A stretch of DNA of 64,000 bases from Bradyrhizobium sp. (GCF_030697065.1 NZ_JAUYQU010000087.1:29179-93178), one strand, 5' to 3'. Shown: positions 1 to 9,286, numbered from the stretch's first letter. Translations and numbers: made by a program. Notes: a model not told the origin generated them from the sequence alone.

Positions 1-1
1 G

Positions 2-37
2 CCCAAGGACAAGACCGTCGTGATGCCGGGCGGGTAG
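2..37 (+). CDS. 3' end of an upstream gene (partial)
   Basis: The first bases read in frame as PKDKTVVMPGG followed by a TAG stop, and a rhizobial intergenic repeat starts shortly after. This fits the tail of a gene that begins outside the window. Eleven residues are too few to name a family. Confidence 0.3.
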   Translation, partial: PKDKTVVMPGG

Positions 38-54
38 GGCGGCTGTTTCTTCTT

Positions 55-194
55 CCCCTCTCCCCTTGCGGGAGAGGGTGGATCGAATGGGCTTGCGCAT
101 TCGAGACGGGTGAGGGGTCTGTCTCCGCGGATAGAGACCCCTCATCCGCCGTCGCTTCGCGAAGGCACACCTTCTCCCACAAGGGGAGAAGGGA
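55..194. repeat. RIME-like mosaic intergenic repeat
   Basis: Two palindromic halves face each other. The left half has ctctccccttgcgggagag and ends with gggtgaggggt. The right half starts with acccctcatccgccg and ends with ttctcccacaaggggagaa. This arrangement is typical of the RIME-type intergenic elements of Rhizobiales, including Bradyrhizobium. Degenerate relatives of the arms are visible near 16105-16150. The element lies between the end of an upstream gene and the 3' end of the phytase-like gene, so it may also act as a transcription-attenuating hairpin. It is a useful taxonomic marker for this half of the window. Confidence 0.75.
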
Positions 195-214
195 AGAACA
201 GAGAAGCGAATGCC

Positions 215-1570
215 TTACTTCGCCTTCAGGAAATCGCCGACTTCCAGCAGCACGAACTCGTTGTCGTCGGCCTTGTTGGGATCGCGGCTCGACGAGAACG
301 GCAGGTTGTTGTCGTTGCCGACGATGATGTGGGTGGCATCGACGCGATCGACGTTCTCGATGGTGAAGAACGGAAAGGTCAGCACGCCGTCGTTGAGCGG
401 CTTCTTCGCCTTCTTGTCGGGGTCGCGGATCTTCATCAGGTCGATATAGGCGATCTTGCGCACCGGCTTGCCGACATTGGCGTCGGAGAGTTCGACCTTG
501 TAGACCCGCTTGAATTTAGCCAGGTCCGGAAAGCAGTTCTCCCCGCGGGTGCCCTGCGGGCAGGCCTTGTCCGCGGTGCCTTCGCCGTTGTCGCGTTCGA
601 TGATCAGGCCGCTGGTGGCATCGATCATGTTGAAGTCACCGATCGCAAGGCCGTTGTGCTCGAACACATAGTGCCAGTAGCGGCCGGTGAATTTTTCCGC
701 CGCGACGTCGAATTCGAGGATCCGGGCGGCTTCCTTGCCGTCGACCTTTTCGACGTCCTTCTTGTCGGCGTCCCACATCGGGCCTTCCAGCAGGCCGTAC
801 AGGAACTTGCCGTCCTTCGATGCCGCGAAGCCTTCATAGCCTTTGGAGCGGCGCAAATTGACTGACGTGTAGCTCGCGCCGGGTGTTGCCGGCGACTGCA
901 CCGACCAATGATCCGGCGAACGCACCGGCTTGCCGTCGGCCATGGTTTCGAACATCGCCAGCACCTTGCCGGTCTTGTCGGCCTTCAGGATGTAGGGGCC
1001 GAACTCCTCGCCGATCCAGAAAGTGTCGCCGATGATCTGAAAACCTTCGGTGTCGAAGTCGGCGCCGGTGAGATAGCGCTTGGCGGTATCTTCATGCAGG
1101 ATGCGGAACGGTATCTTCTTGTCGGGATCGTGCAGGAAGATGGTTTCCTGGCGGTCGATCTTGCCGGTCGCCCAGTCGATCTTGTGCCGGTTCAGGTACA
1201 GCATGGAATCGGCCGAGTTGTAGCGCGAGCCCATGCCATTGTCGGTGAGCACCCAGAACGATCCGTCGGGCATCACCTTGATGCCGGAATGGCCCTGCAG
1301 CGGCTGGCCCTTGAACGGCAGCGACACGCCGGTCGGGCGCTCGTAGGATTTTCCCATCACGCTGCCGACGGCGTCCACCCGGCGGCCGGTGGTGTATTTG
1401 CCCGCGGTCTTGAGATCGGCCGGTGCGTCGGCGGGCGCGTCGACAAAGGATTGCGCCGGCAGCACGGCATGGCCCTTGAGCGTGGCGGGAAATTCGCCTT
1501 CGCCCTGCGCGAACGCGGCCCCCGTAGCCAGAACGATCGACGCGACGGAACAAAGCAACGACATGCGCAT
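215..1570 (-). CDS. Secreted esterase-like protein of the phytase-like family
   Basis: About 451 residues. The N-terminus (MRMSLLCSVASIVLATGAAFAQ) is a classical Sec signal peptide, so the protein is probably periplasmic. The rest matches the phytase-like / esterase-like beta-propeller family (PF13449 type): GHSGIKVMPDGSFWVLTDNG near the start, then DTEGFQIIGDTFWIGEEFGPY and ENVDRVDATHIIVGNDNNLPFS at the end. The start at 1570 is chosen because an AGGAGA Shine-Dalgarno sits six bases upstream; an in-frame codon at 1594 would leave an extra segment before the signal peptide. Members of this family are assumed to hydrolyse phosphate or carboxylic esters, but the substrate cannot be read from the sequence. 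Its neighbours do not suggest an operon. Confidence 0.8.
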   Translation of the reverse strand: MRMSLLCSVASIVLATGAAFAQGEGEFPATLKGHAVLPAQSFVDAPADAPADLKTAGKYTTGRRVDAVGSVMGKSYERPTGVSLPFKGQPLQGHSGIKVMPDGSFWVLTDNGMGSRYNSADSMLYLNRHKIDWATGKIDRQETIFLHDPDKKIPFRILHEDTAKRYLTGADFDTEGFQIIGDTFWIGEEFGPYILKADKTGKVLAMFETMADGKPVRSPDHWSVQSPATPGASYTSVNLRRSKGYEGFAASKDGKFLYGLLEGPMWDADKKDVEKVDGKEAARILEFDVAAEKFTGRYWHYVFEHNGLAIGDFNMIDATSGLIIERDNGEGTADKACPQGTRGENCFPDLAKFKRVYKVELSDANVGKPVRKIAYIDLMKIRDPDKKAKKPLNDGVLTFPFFTIENVDRVDATHIIVGNDNNLPFSSSRDPNKADDNEFVLLEVGDFLKAK

Positions 1571-1711
1571 GGTTAGTCTCCTGGAGTTGACCATGCGGTG
1601 TTCTGCGCAGCGTGCATTACAGCACGCTGACGGCTTTATGAAACGTGCGTGACGCCTGTGGACGGCGTGCGGCTTGCGCGCCGCCGCCGAACCCTCGATG
1701 CCTTGGCAGGG

Positions 1712-2755
1712 CTAACTGTTGGGGCCGCGGTCCATGCCGACCGGCTGCCAGCGCCGAAGCGAGGTATTCTGCAGCACCGACGGATTGACGCAACTCACCG
1801 GCCACATGCCCTGCAGCACCAGCGATAATTCGTGGCCGACGCGGCGCTTGCGCGCCTCGTCGAAGCGTGCCGATGCCGAGGCGACGTGGGCGGTGAGGGT
1901 GACGTTTTCCATGCCCAGCAACGGATTGTTGTGGGACGGCGGCTCCTTCTCCAGGACGTCGAGGGCGGCGTGGGCGATCCAGCCTTCCTGCAGTGCCTTG
2001 ATCAGCGTCTCCTCGTCGACGGTCGGGCCCCGGCCGGTGTTGATGAAGATGGCGGTCGGCTTCATCTGCCGGAAGTGCTTTTCACCGAGCATGTGGTGAA
2101 CCTCCGGCCGTGCCGGGGCGTGCATCGACAGAAAGTCCGACTGCGACAGTACTTCGGACAGGGTTGCCGGCATGACGCCATGATCGGCCATCAGCGTTTC
2201 CTGAATGAAGGGATCATAGGCCATCATTCTCAGTCCGAACGGGGCGGCGCGCCTGGCGACGGCGCGGGCCACCCGGCCGAACGAGATGAAACCCAGCGTT
2301 TGTCCCATCAGCCTGGGGATCTTCAGCAGGGCCGGCCGGCCCTCCGGCCAGCGGCCTTCGCGGACCAGCCGGTCCTGCGCGACCAGCCGGCGAAAGCCGG
2401 CCAGCAGCAGCATCATGGCGTGGTCGGCGACTTCCTCGATGAAGGTGTCGGGAATGTTGGTGACGGGAATGCCGCGCGCGGTGGCGGCTTTCACGTCCAC
2501 GCTGTCGACACCGACGCTGCCGAGGGTGATGACCTTGCAGTTTTCGAGGGCGTCGATCACCGCTTTGGTGATCGGCATGCCCTTGGCGTAGACGGCATCG
2601 GCATTCCTGGCGGCGGCGATGAATTCCGCCTCATTGGCCGGGGCTTCGACGATCTCGGCGTCGATCGGATCGAGCGCTTCCTTCTCATAATCATAGCCGC
2701 CGCCGGCCACGGTGAAACTCGCACCCTTCGGCGTCACCACCCTGTATTTCGGCAT
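1712..2755 (-). CDS. D-2-hydroxyacid dehydrogenase (CtBP-like)
   Basis: 347 residues, the usual length for NAD-dependent D-isomer-specific 2-hydroxyacid dehydrogenases. The Rossmann segment reads GQTLGFISFGRVARAVA, in which the GxGxxG motif is degenerate (GFISFG). The catalytic Arg (INTGRGPTVDE), Glu (LDVLEKEPP) and His (TAHVASAS) are present in the right order. The ATG at 2755 is preceded by AAGGA. The gene lies 149 bp downstream of a Bug-type solute-binding protein on the same strand, so the pair may handle an imported carboxylate or hydroxyacid. The exact substrate is unknown. Confidence 0.85.
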   Translation of the reverse strand: MPKYRVVTPKGASFTVAGGGYDYEKEALDPIDAEIVEAPANEAEFIAAARNADAVYAKGMPITKAVIDALENCKVITLGSVGVDSVDVKAATARGIPVTNIPDTFIEEVADHAMMLLLAGFRRLVAQDRLVREGRWPEGRPALLKIPRLMGQTLGFISFGRVARAVARRAAPFGLRMMAYDPFIQETLMADHGVMPATLSEVLSQSDFLSMHAPARPEVHHMLGEKHFRQMKPTAIFINTGRGPTVDEETLIKALQEGWIAHAALDVLEKEPPSHNNPLLGMENVTLTAHVASASARFDEARKRRVGHELSLVLQGMWPVSCVNPSVLQNTSLRRWQPVGMDRGPNS

Positions 2756-2904
2756 TTCCTTGCTCCCCGATTTGACATCTCGGTGTTGATTATGACTGCG
2801 ACGTTCGTCGCCGCCTCTATTCCCATCTTGATCAGCTTATTCGAGGACTGACGGAGAAAGGTCGGCACAGCGCAAAAAGCGCCTTGCCGACCCTGCAACG
2901 GACT

Positions 2905-3885
2905 CTACTGCTTCTCGATTCCGGCGCCCTTGATCAGCTTCTCCCACACCACCAGCTGCTCCTTCAGGAACGCGGCGAACTCTTCCGGAGGGCCTGAAAA
3001 CGCCTCCATGCCGCGGTCGGCGAGCTGGCCCTTGATGTCCGGTCGTTCGACCACCTTGCGGATCTCCGCGTTCAGTCGGGTGACGATATCCTTCGGCATG
3101 TTGGCCGGTCCGAGATAACCCTGCCATGACGTGATGTCGAAGCCTTTCACCGTGGCATCCATGGTGGGAAGTTCGGGCAGCAGGGCCGAGCGCTGCTTGG
3201 TCGTGACCGCAAGCGCCTTCAGCGCCTTGGCGTTGACATGGGGCAGGCCGGTCGGAACATCGATGAACATCATGGAGACGCGCCCGGCGATCAGGTCGGT
3301 CAACGCGGGCGGCGAACTCTTGTAGGGAACGTGAAGCAGTTCTATGCCGGCGAGGCTGGCGAACGTCGCTCCCGACACGATCGCCGCGGAACTGCCGCTG
3401 GCATAGGAATACTTGCCCGGATCCTTCTTGGCCAGCGCGATCAGTTCGGCTACCGAGTTTGCCGGAATATCCGGGTGAATCACCAGCATGAACGGCAGAT
3501 CGCCGGACCGCGCGATCGGCGTGAAGTCCTTGATCGGATCGTAGGTCATGTTCTTCATCAGATAGGGATTGGCCGAATGCGGCGTATTCGTCGACACCAT
3601 CAGGGTGTAGCCGTCCGGGGCGGATCGCGCCACATGGCTCGCGGCGAGCGAGCCGTTGGCGCCCGGCTTGTTTTCGATCACGATGCCGACGCCGAGAGCG
3701 GTGCCTAGTTCCCTGGAGATAATCCGGGTCGTGGTGTCGGTGCCGCTGCCGGCGGCGAACGGCAGCACCAGCGTGATGGTGCGGTTCGGGTAGGGCGCCT
3801 GCGCGGATGCGGCGGATGTCAGTCCGGCGAATGCCAATGCGAAGGCTACGGCCGCGCGCAGGCGTTGTGTCGATGGCAAAATCAT
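2905..3885 (-). CDS. Bug/TctC-type tripartite tricarboxylate transporter solute-binding protein
   Basis: About 326 residues. A Sec signal peptide (MILPSTQRLRAAVAFALAF...ASAQA) is followed by YPNRTITLVLPFAAGSGTDT, the typical start of a Bug-family periplasmic binding protein, and by the NKPGANGSLAA motif. The start at 3885 is placed at the signal peptide, with GGGAG nine to ten bases upstream; the open frame continues upstream without homologous sequence. Bug proteins bind small carboxylates for TctAB permeases, but no tctA or tctB lies nearby, as is common for orphan Bug proteins. It is probably linked with the downstream hydroxyacid dehydrogenase. Confidence 0.85.
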   Translation of the reverse strand: MILPSTQRLRAAVAFALAFAGLTSAASAQAPYPNRTITLVLPFAAGSGTDTTTRIISRELGTALGVGIVIENKPGANGSLAASHVARSAPDGYTLMVSTNTPHSANPYLMKNMTYDPIKDFTPIARSGDLPFMLVIHPDIPANSVAELIALAKKDPGKYSYASGSSAAIVSGATFASLAGIELLHVPYKSSPPALTDLIAGRVSMMFIDVPTGLPHVNAKALKALAVTTKQRSALLPELPTMDATVKGFDITSWQGYLGPANMPKDIVTRLNAEIRKVVERPDIKGQLADRGMEAFSGPPEEFAAFLKEQLVVWEKLIKGAGIEKQ

Positions 3886-4009
3886 TCCGTTTCGTCTCCC
3901 TTGGAGCCTTCTTGGGGCTTTTCTGATGGCTTTCTCGCCGGCCACGCTAGCCTGCCGGGGGCCTAAACGAAAGCCCGTCTGCGCCGCGAATGATCGGGGC
4001 ACTGCGGGG

Positions 4010-4942
4010 TCAACCGGCCGCCGATGCCTGCCTTGAGGCGATCACCACGCCGGCCAGCACCAGAAGATATCCCGTCAGATGGAACAGCCGCGGCTGCTCG
4101 CCGAGCAGCAGGATCGCCATCGCCGAGCCGAACACCGGCACCAGATGCAGGAACGGCGCAGCGCGGTTCGGTCCGATCAGCGCGATGCCGCGGTTGAAGA
4201 ACAGGTAGGCCAGCGTCGATGGAAAGATCATGACATAGACGACCGTCGCCAGCGTCAGCGCATCGGGCTTCAGCCGGACACCCGCCGAAAATTCGAGAAT
4301 CGAGAACGGCAGCAGCAGCACCGCGCCGCAGCCGATGGTGAAGGAAATCAGCGAGAGCTGGTGTATTTTCGGCCGCCGGGTGATCAGCGCCGAATACAGC
4401 CCGAAACTCAGCACCGCGCCGGCAAACATCACGTCGCCGCGGTTGAACCGGATGTCGACCAGGGCCGCGAGATCGCCCCGCAAGAGGATGGTCAGCACGC
4501 CCGCCAGCGAGATCGTGATGCCGGCGAACTGCGCCGATGTCAGCCGCATGCCGAACAGAAGCAGTGACCACAGCGCCACGAAAAGCGGTCCCGACGACTG
4601 GATCAACAGGGCGTTCAGCGCCTCGGTATATTGCAGCGCCCAGTAGGAAATCGCATTGTTGAAGGCGAATCCGGTGGCCGACAGGGCCACCATCAGAGGC
4701 AGGCGGGCGCGCAGCGCCGGCCAATCCTGTTTCAGATGCGGCCAGGCAAACGGCATCAGCATCAGGAAGGCGCCGATCCAGCGCACGCAGGACAGAGTCA
4801 TCGGTGGCACATGGCCGGCGACATAGCGTGCGAGCACGATATTGCCGGCCCAGAACAGCGAGGTCAGGCTCAAGAGCAGATAGGGCTGGTGATTGAGCCA
4901 CCTGACCGGACCGGGGGCAGGCGGCGGCGCGGGAGTTGTCAT
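4010..4942 (-). CDS. EamA/DMT-family transporter
   Basis: 310 residues with about ten hydrophobic segments in two EamA repeats. The first repeat begins at NHQPYLLLSLTSLFWAGN. The second carries the typical SFTIGCGAVLLLP and YVMIFPSTLAYLFFNRGI segments. These are inner-membrane drug/metabolite exporters, and the substrate cannot be deduced. It is a close paralogue of the EamA gene at 7737-8672: both share WAGN, AGH(V/I)PP, FPSTLAYL and FNRG blocks in register. The ATG at 4942 begins MTTPAPPPAPGP. The gene stands alone, convergent neither with the Bug gene upstream nor with the divergent DUF1330 gene. Confidence 0.85.
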   Translation of the reverse strand: MTTPAPPPAPGPVRWLNHQPYLLLSLTSLFWAGNIVLARYVAGHVPPMTLSCVRWIGAFLMLMPFAWPHLKQDWPALRARLPLMVALSATGFAFNNAISYWALQYTEALNALLIQSSGPLFVALWSLLLFGMRLTSAQFAGITISLAGVLTILLRGDLAALVDIRFNRGDVMFAGAVLSFGLYSALITRRPKIHQLSLISFTIGCGAVLLLPFSILEFSAGVRLKPDALTLATVVYVMIFPSTLAYLFFNRGIALIGPNRAAPFLHLVPVFGSAMAILLLGEQPRLFHLTGYLLVLAGVVIASRQASAAG

Positions 4943-5038
4943 GTGCTTCAGGACGGAGTTGTGCCGGAATCCTGCCGCGCGACAAGCCCCGCATCCGCAA
5001 TGCTACAATGCCGGAATCAAGCGAAGGAGGAGCAGGCG

Positions 5039-5440
5039 ATGGGCGTGGATCTGTTGAATATCGAAGGGCTGAAGGAGCTGGAGCACCAGGGGCCGGTCGT
5101 GATGGTGAACCTGATGCGGTTTCACGACCGCTCGCTCGACGGCGACGGCTCGGGTTGGGATGCGTATCTGCGCTACAGCGCGCTGACGGTGCCGATGATA
5201 AAGGCGCGCGGCGGCACCCTGCTGTGGACCGGCGACGCCAAGACGGTCGCGCTGGGCCGGCTGGACGGCAACCAATGGAATTATCTGGCGCTGGTGTATT
5301 ATCCCTCGGTCGCCGCTTTCATCGACATGATGACCTCTGCCGATTACGAGACACGATGCGATCCGCATCGCCGCAACGGCTGCGCCGAGCACGTGATCAT
5401 CGCGACCGCCGAGGCCTACAGCAAATTCAAGATGGGTTAG
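5039..5440 (+). CDS. DUF1330 domain protein
   Basis: 133 residues. The N-terminal half (GPVVMVNLMRFHDRS) and the central NYLALVYYPSVAAFIDMMTS segment fit the DUF1330 family, a ferredoxin-like alpha/beta barrel fold related to dimeric monooxygenase-like proteins. The function of the family is not established. The start at 5039 is fixed by a strong AAGGAGG ten bases upstream. The gene is divergent from the EamA transporter at 4010-4942, leaving a 96-bp shared promoter region. A palindromic hairpin follows the stop. Confidence 0.75.
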   Translation: MGVDLLNIEGLKELEHQGPVVMVNLMRFHDRSLDGDGSGWDAYLRYSALTVPMIKARGGTLLWTGDAKTVALGRLDGNQWNYLALVYYPSVAAFIDMMTSADYETRCDPHRRNGCAEHVIIATAEAYSKFKMG

Positions 5441-5460
5441 TGGCACACAAGTTTTGCGTC

Positions 5461-5483
5461 GTCCCGGCGAAGAACGCCGGGAC
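5461..5483. repeat. Short intergenic palindrome between convergent genes
   Basis: GTCCCGGCG, a five-base loop (AAGAA) and CGCCGGGAC form a perfect nine-base stem between two convergent genes. Sequences of this type (cgtcccggcgaa...ccgggaccc) are frequent intergenic palindromes in Bradyrhizobium. It may act as a two-way transcription end signal, but there is no U-tract. Confidence 0.6.
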
Positions 5484-5531
5484 CCATAATTCCGATCGTT
5501 CGTTGGTATGCGAAGTCGTCCAACAGCATCT

Positions 5532-6752
5532 TCACGACGCAAGCCGCCGCACCAGATCCGGAGTTATCTCGCCAATGCTGCGGATTCCCAGCAGCGCCAG
5601 GTCGCGATTGATCTCGTCCATCAGCAGGGTCAGCGCGCGCTGCACCCCGGCTTCGCCGCCGGCCACCGCCGCATATAGCAACGGCCGGCCGACGAAGACG
5701 AATTGCGCGCCCAGCGCCAGCGCCTTGATCACGTCGGTGCCGCGCCGGATACCGCCGTCCAGCATCACGGTCATGCCGCCGGCTTCGGCGGCGATTTCCG
5801 GCAGCGTGCGCAAGGCCGACACGGTAAAGTCGAGCTGCCGGCCGGCGTGATTCGAAATGATGACACCATCGACGCCGCTTTCGCGTGCGATGCGGGCATC
5901 CGCAGGCGAGATCAGGCCCTTGACCACCAGTCTGCCCTTCCAGCGGCGACGGATCATCTCGACATGCTTCCAGGCGAGCTGGTCGCGATGGCCGATGTTG
6001 CGCATCAGGTTCTTGGCCAGCACCGGCGGCCCGCGCTTGGCGTCCATGTTCTCGAAATGAGGCATGCCGTGGTTCATCAGCGTGCGGGCCCAGACGCCGA
6101 ACAGCCAGTGCGGATGGGTCACGGTATCCCACGCGACGCGCGGCGTGATCGCCAGCGGGACCTGAAAACCGTTGCGGATGTTGTTCTCGCGGTTGGGCGG
6201 TACCGGCACATCGGCGGTCACGACAAAGGTGTCGTAGCCGGCGGCGGCGACCCGGTCGACCAGCGGCTCGATGCGCGACGGCTCGCCGGCGAGGTAAGCT
6301 TGGTACCAGGCATCGGGATTTTCGCGCCGCACGTCTTCCAGCGTGATCAGTGACGAGGCGCTGAGGATCATCGGCAGGTTCATCGCGGCCGCCGCGCGCG
6401 TCAGCACGATGTCGCCGCGATAGGCGCACAGCGCCGACGAGCCCATCGGCGGAATGCCGAACGGGGCCGCATAGGTCTTGCCGAACAGCGTGGTGGTGTG
6501 TTCCCGGCCGGAGACGTCGTTCAGCACCCGCGGCACGAAGCCGTATTCCTCGAAGGCGCGGCGGTTGTCGCGCACCGAGGCGTCGGTCTCGGCACCGCCC
6601 GAGATATAGCCATAGAGAAATTTCGGCAGCCGCCGCCGGGCTGTCGCCTCGAAATCGTCGAGCGAAAGGTAACGCCGCAAGGCGCGGGGCACGGCGTCGG
6701 TCGAGCGTTGCACTGTGGGTGGCGGAGGGGTGAGCGCGGTTTTGTCGTGCAC
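5532..6752 (-). CDS. FMN-dependent alpha-hydroxyacid oxidase (LldD-like)
   Basis: About 406 residues, typical for the family of L-lactate dehydrogenase, glycolate oxidase and mandelate dehydrogenase. Seen in order: YISGGAETDASVRDNR (N-terminal substrate-binding region), PFGIPPMGSSALC, the active-site block IISNHAGRQLD (family form SNHGGRQLD, so one Gly is Ala here) and the FMN phosphate loop LDGGIRRGTDVIKALALGA. The GTG start at 6752 has GAAGAAGG upstream; a TTG at 6815 is an alternative. It oxidises a small L-2-hydroxyacid at the membrane or in the cytoplasm; lactate is only a guess. It is convergent with the DUF1330 gene. Confidence 0.85.
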   Translation of the reverse strand: MHDKTALTPPPPTVQRSTDAVPRALRRYLSLDDFEATARRRLPKFLYGYISGGAETDASVRDNRRAFEEYGFVPRVLNDVSGREHTTTLFGKTYAAPFGIPPMGSSALCAYRGDIVLTRAAAAMNLPMILSASSLITLEDVRRENPDAWYQAYLAGEPSRIEPLVDRVAAAGYDTFVVTADVPVPPNRENNIRNGFQVPLAITPRVAWDTVTHPHWLFGVWARTLMNHGMPHFENMDAKRGPPVLAKNLMRNIGHRDQLAWKHVEMIRRRWKGRLVVKGLISPADARIARESGVDGVIISNHAGRQLDFTVSALRTLPEIAAEAGGMTVMLDGGIRRGTDVIKALALGAQFVFVGRPLLYAAVAGGEAGVQRALTLLMDEINRDLALLGIRSIGEITPDLVRRLAS

Positions 6753-6836
6753 GTCGGCGAGCCTTCTTCGGGGGATCTTGACCTCGATGGTGAGACAGCG
6801 CGGCTTGAGGGTCAAGCGCCGCCGCGCGCGACCTGC

Positions 6837-7655
6837 CTAGCGCCTGGCCGGAGGACGGCCGCCGAGCTTCTGGTCCGCCTTGATGATCGACTGGCTGACA
6901 TCCTGCAGCATGCGGCGGGTATCCGCCATCAGGACGCCGGAGCGCTTGTCGAAACTTTCGATCAGTTCGCGAAGCGAGATCACGGTCGGCAGCAGGTCGC
7001 CGCCATATTTGGCGCTGCCGAGGCTCGCCAGAAACGTTTCCGTCTGGGCAAGGCTGCCGTCGATGCCTTTCAGGACATCGTCGGCGGCATCGACCACGTC
7101 GGTGATCTGTTGGCCGCTGCCCGCGAGGCTCGCCGTAAAGGTCTCGAAGTTGAGCAGTGTATCCTTCACCGCCACCTGATTGTCCTTGATGATACGGTCG
7201 ATGTTGCGCAGCGCCACCCGGATCTTTTCCTGCACGTCCAGCAGCGCATCCGGATCGGCCGTCAGCACCGGCACGCCGTCCGTGTCCAGCGGAACCGGAG
7301 GGCCGTTGATCGCGCCGCCGATCAGCGAGATCGCCGCCACGCCGGTCAGTCCCTGAAATTCGAGCCCTGCCTCGGTGTCCTTGCGAATCGGAGCGGCGCT
7401 GTCGATCATCGCCAGCGCGACCACCCGGCGCGGGTTGTCCAGCGTCAGCGAGACCACCTCGCCGACCCGGATTCCGTTCAGATTGACGCTGCCGCCCTCG
7501 TGAAGGCCGGATGCGGAGCCTTCGAAAACGACCCGAAGCGGTACCTGCCCCTGGATGCCGGCGTACTTCCGGATGCCGAGAAACGCGCCGAATCCCCCGG
7601 CGATCAGCACCAGGGTCAACGTTCCGATCATCAGGCTGCTCGCCCGCGGTTTCAT
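6837..7655 (-). CDS. MCE/MlaD-domain protein
   Basis: About 272 residues: one N-terminal membrane segment (LMIGTLTLVLIAGGFGAFLG), an MCE/MlaD domain (VFEGSASGLHEGGSVNLNGI, FQGLTGVAAISLIGG) and a long helical C-terminal tail that probably forms a coiled coil. Proteins of this type carry lipids between membranes with an ABC permease and ATPase. Neither is encoded next to it, so this is an orphan MCE protein or one encoded away from its partners. The start at 7655 (MKPRASS) puts the anchor near the N-terminus; the frame is open to 7697. Confidence 0.8.
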   Translation of the reverse strand: MKPRASSLMIGTLTLVLIAGGFGAFLGIRKYAGIQGQVPLRVVFEGSASGLHEGGSVNLNGIRVGEVVSLTLDNPRRVVALAMIDSAAPIRKDTEAGLEFQGLTGVAAISLIGGAINGPPVPLDTDGVPVLTADPDALLDVQEKIRVALRNIDRIIKDNQVAVKDTLLNFETFTASLAGSGQQITDVVDAADDVLKGIDGSLAQTETFLASLGSAKYGGDLLPTVISLRELIESFDKRSGVLMADTRRMLQDVSQSIIKADQKLGGRPPARR

Positions 7656-7736
7656 GTTCGGTATTCCAGCTTTCGACAGCGTGAAGGGATAGCGCAATTG
7701 CCGCGCCCCGTCACCGCTTTCCGGACCAGTGAGGGG

Positions 7737-8672
7737 TCACGCCGCGGGCGAGGGTCTGCGCGAGGCGACGAAAACACCGGTGAGAACCAGCGCGAAGCCG
7801 ATCACGTGGAACAATCGCGGATGCTCGCCGAGAAAGACGATGGCCATCGCAGCGCCGAACATCGGGACGACGTGAAAGAACGCTGCGGCGCGGTTGGCGC
7901 CGATCAGGTGCACGCCGCGATTGAAGCACAGATAGGCCAGCGTGGAAGGGAACACCGCGACATAGACCAGCGTCAGCAGATTGGCGGTGTTGAGCTGCAT
8001 CATCGGCCGGGTCATGAGTTCCCAGACCAACAGGGGAATCAGGGCGGCGGCGCCGCAGCCGAAGGTGAAGCCGACAAAGGACAGGCCGTGGATCTGCGGG
8101 CGCCTGAAGGACAGGGTGGAGTACAGCCCGAAGATCACCAAGGCGGTGACGAAGATGAGGTCGCCGAAATTGAACTCGATGTTCTTCAGCGTCGTCAGGT
8201 CGCCCTGCAGCAGGATGACCAGCACGCCCGCCAGCGACACCGCGAGCCCGCCGGCCTGCGCCAGCGTCAGCCGGATGCCGAGCAGCAGCAGCGACCATAT
8301 TGCGACGAACAGCGGCGTGGATGACTGCAGCAACAGCGTGTTCAGCGCCTGGGTGTGCTCGAGCGCCCAGTATTGCATGGTGTTGAAGGCACTGATCCCG
8401 GTGACGGAAAGGATCACCATGGTGCCGAGCCGGCCGCGGATGGCGCCCCAGTCGCGCACCAGATGCTTCCAGGCGAACGGCAGGATGATGAGAAATGCCA
8501 GCGACCAGCGCAGGAACGACAGCGTGACCGGCGGAATATGTCCGGCGGCGAGCCGGCCGACGATGGCGTTGCCGGCCCAGCACAGCGCAGTAATCGACAG
8601 CAGCAGATAAGGCTGGTTGGCGATCCAGTTCCCGGAAGTCGCGGCGCCGGTGGTGGGGTTGGAAGCAGACAT
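7737..8672 (-). CDS. EamA/DMT-family transporter (second copy)
   Basis: About 311 residues with two EamA repeats and about ten membrane segments (NQPYLLLSITALCWAGN, YVAVFPSTLAYLCFNRGV). It is a paralogue of the transporter at 4010-4942, with shared blocks along the whole length. The start is uncertain: ATG at 8672 (MSASNP) is preferred, but ATG at 8690 (MNRAQR) is also possible and neither has a strong Shine-Dalgarno. Substrate unknown. It stops 81 bp upstream of the MCE gene start, on the same strand. Confidence 0.85.
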   Translation of the reverse strand: MSASNPTTGAATSGNWIANQPYLLLSITALCWAGNAIVGRLAAGHIPPVTLSFLRWSLAFLIILPFAWKHLVRDWGAIRGRLGTMVILSVTGISAFNTMQYWALEHTQALNTLLLQSSTPLFVAIWSLLLLGIRLTLAQAGGLAVSLAGVLVILLQGDLTTLKNIEFNFGDLIFVTALVIFGLYSTLSFRRPQIHGLSFVGFTFGCGAAALIPLLVWELMTRPMMQLNTANLLTLVYVAVFPSTLAYLCFNRGVHLIGANRAAAFFHVVPMFGAAMAIVFLGEHPRLFHVIGFALVLTGVFVASRRPSPAA

Positions 8673-8812
8673 TCTCTGGGCTCGGTTCATGGCGCCGCGC
8701 CCGGCCCGGCAGGGCCGGGCCGGAATGTTCACCCGGCATGCCTCACAGACACGGGTTCTGGCCGTCTTTCAATGGCGGAAGACGCATCGCGACCATGCGG
8801 GAGTTGGCGCGA

Positions 8813-9286
8813 TCAGACCGCCAGCGCGTGCGCGACCGCGCCCGCGGCGATCGCGGCGTCATGGGGGTCGATTTCGATCTGCAATCCGCGCTGCCCGCCA
8901 TTGACGAAAACGGTCAGGTGGTTCAGCGCCGTCTGCTCGAGCGCCACCGGCACGCGCTTTTTCTGCCCGAACGGGCTGATGCCGCCGACATGATAGCCTG
9001 TCAGCCGTTCGGCATCGGCCGGGCGCATCATGTTCGCCGACTTGCCGTCAAACGCCGCCGCGAGCTTCTTCATGCTGACTTCGCTATCGGCCGGAACCAC
9101 CACGCAGACCGGCTTGCCGTCGACTTCGGCCATCAGGGTCTTGAGCACGCGGTTGGGGTCGACGCCGAGCGCCTCGGCGGCCTGCAGCCCGGTGCTTTCG
9201 GCACTGGAATCGTAGACATAGGTGTGCAGCTTGAAGGCGCAGCCGGTCTTGCGCAGCGCCAGGGTCGCAGGCGTGGTCTTCGACAT
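8813..9286 (-). CDS. ybaK: Cys-tRNA(Pro) deacylase YbaK
   Basis: 157 residues. The protein matches the YbaK/EbsC branch of the ProX-type editing domains: an N-terminal MSKTTPATLALRKTG, the central KTLMAEVDGKPVCVVVPAD and the C-terminal FVNGGQRGLQIEIDP. YbaK removes cysteine mischarged on tRNA-Pro in trans in the cytoplasm. The start at 9286 has GGAG ten bases upstream. It is divergent from purA. Confidence 0.85.
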   Translation of the reverse strand: MSKTTPATLALRKTGCAFKLHTYVYDSSAESTGLQAAEALGVDPNRVLKTLMAEVDGKPVCVVVPADSEVSMKKLAAAFDGKSANMMRPADAERLTGYHVGGISPFGQKKRVPVALEQTALNHLTVFVNGGQRGLQIEIDPHDAAIAAGAVAHALAV

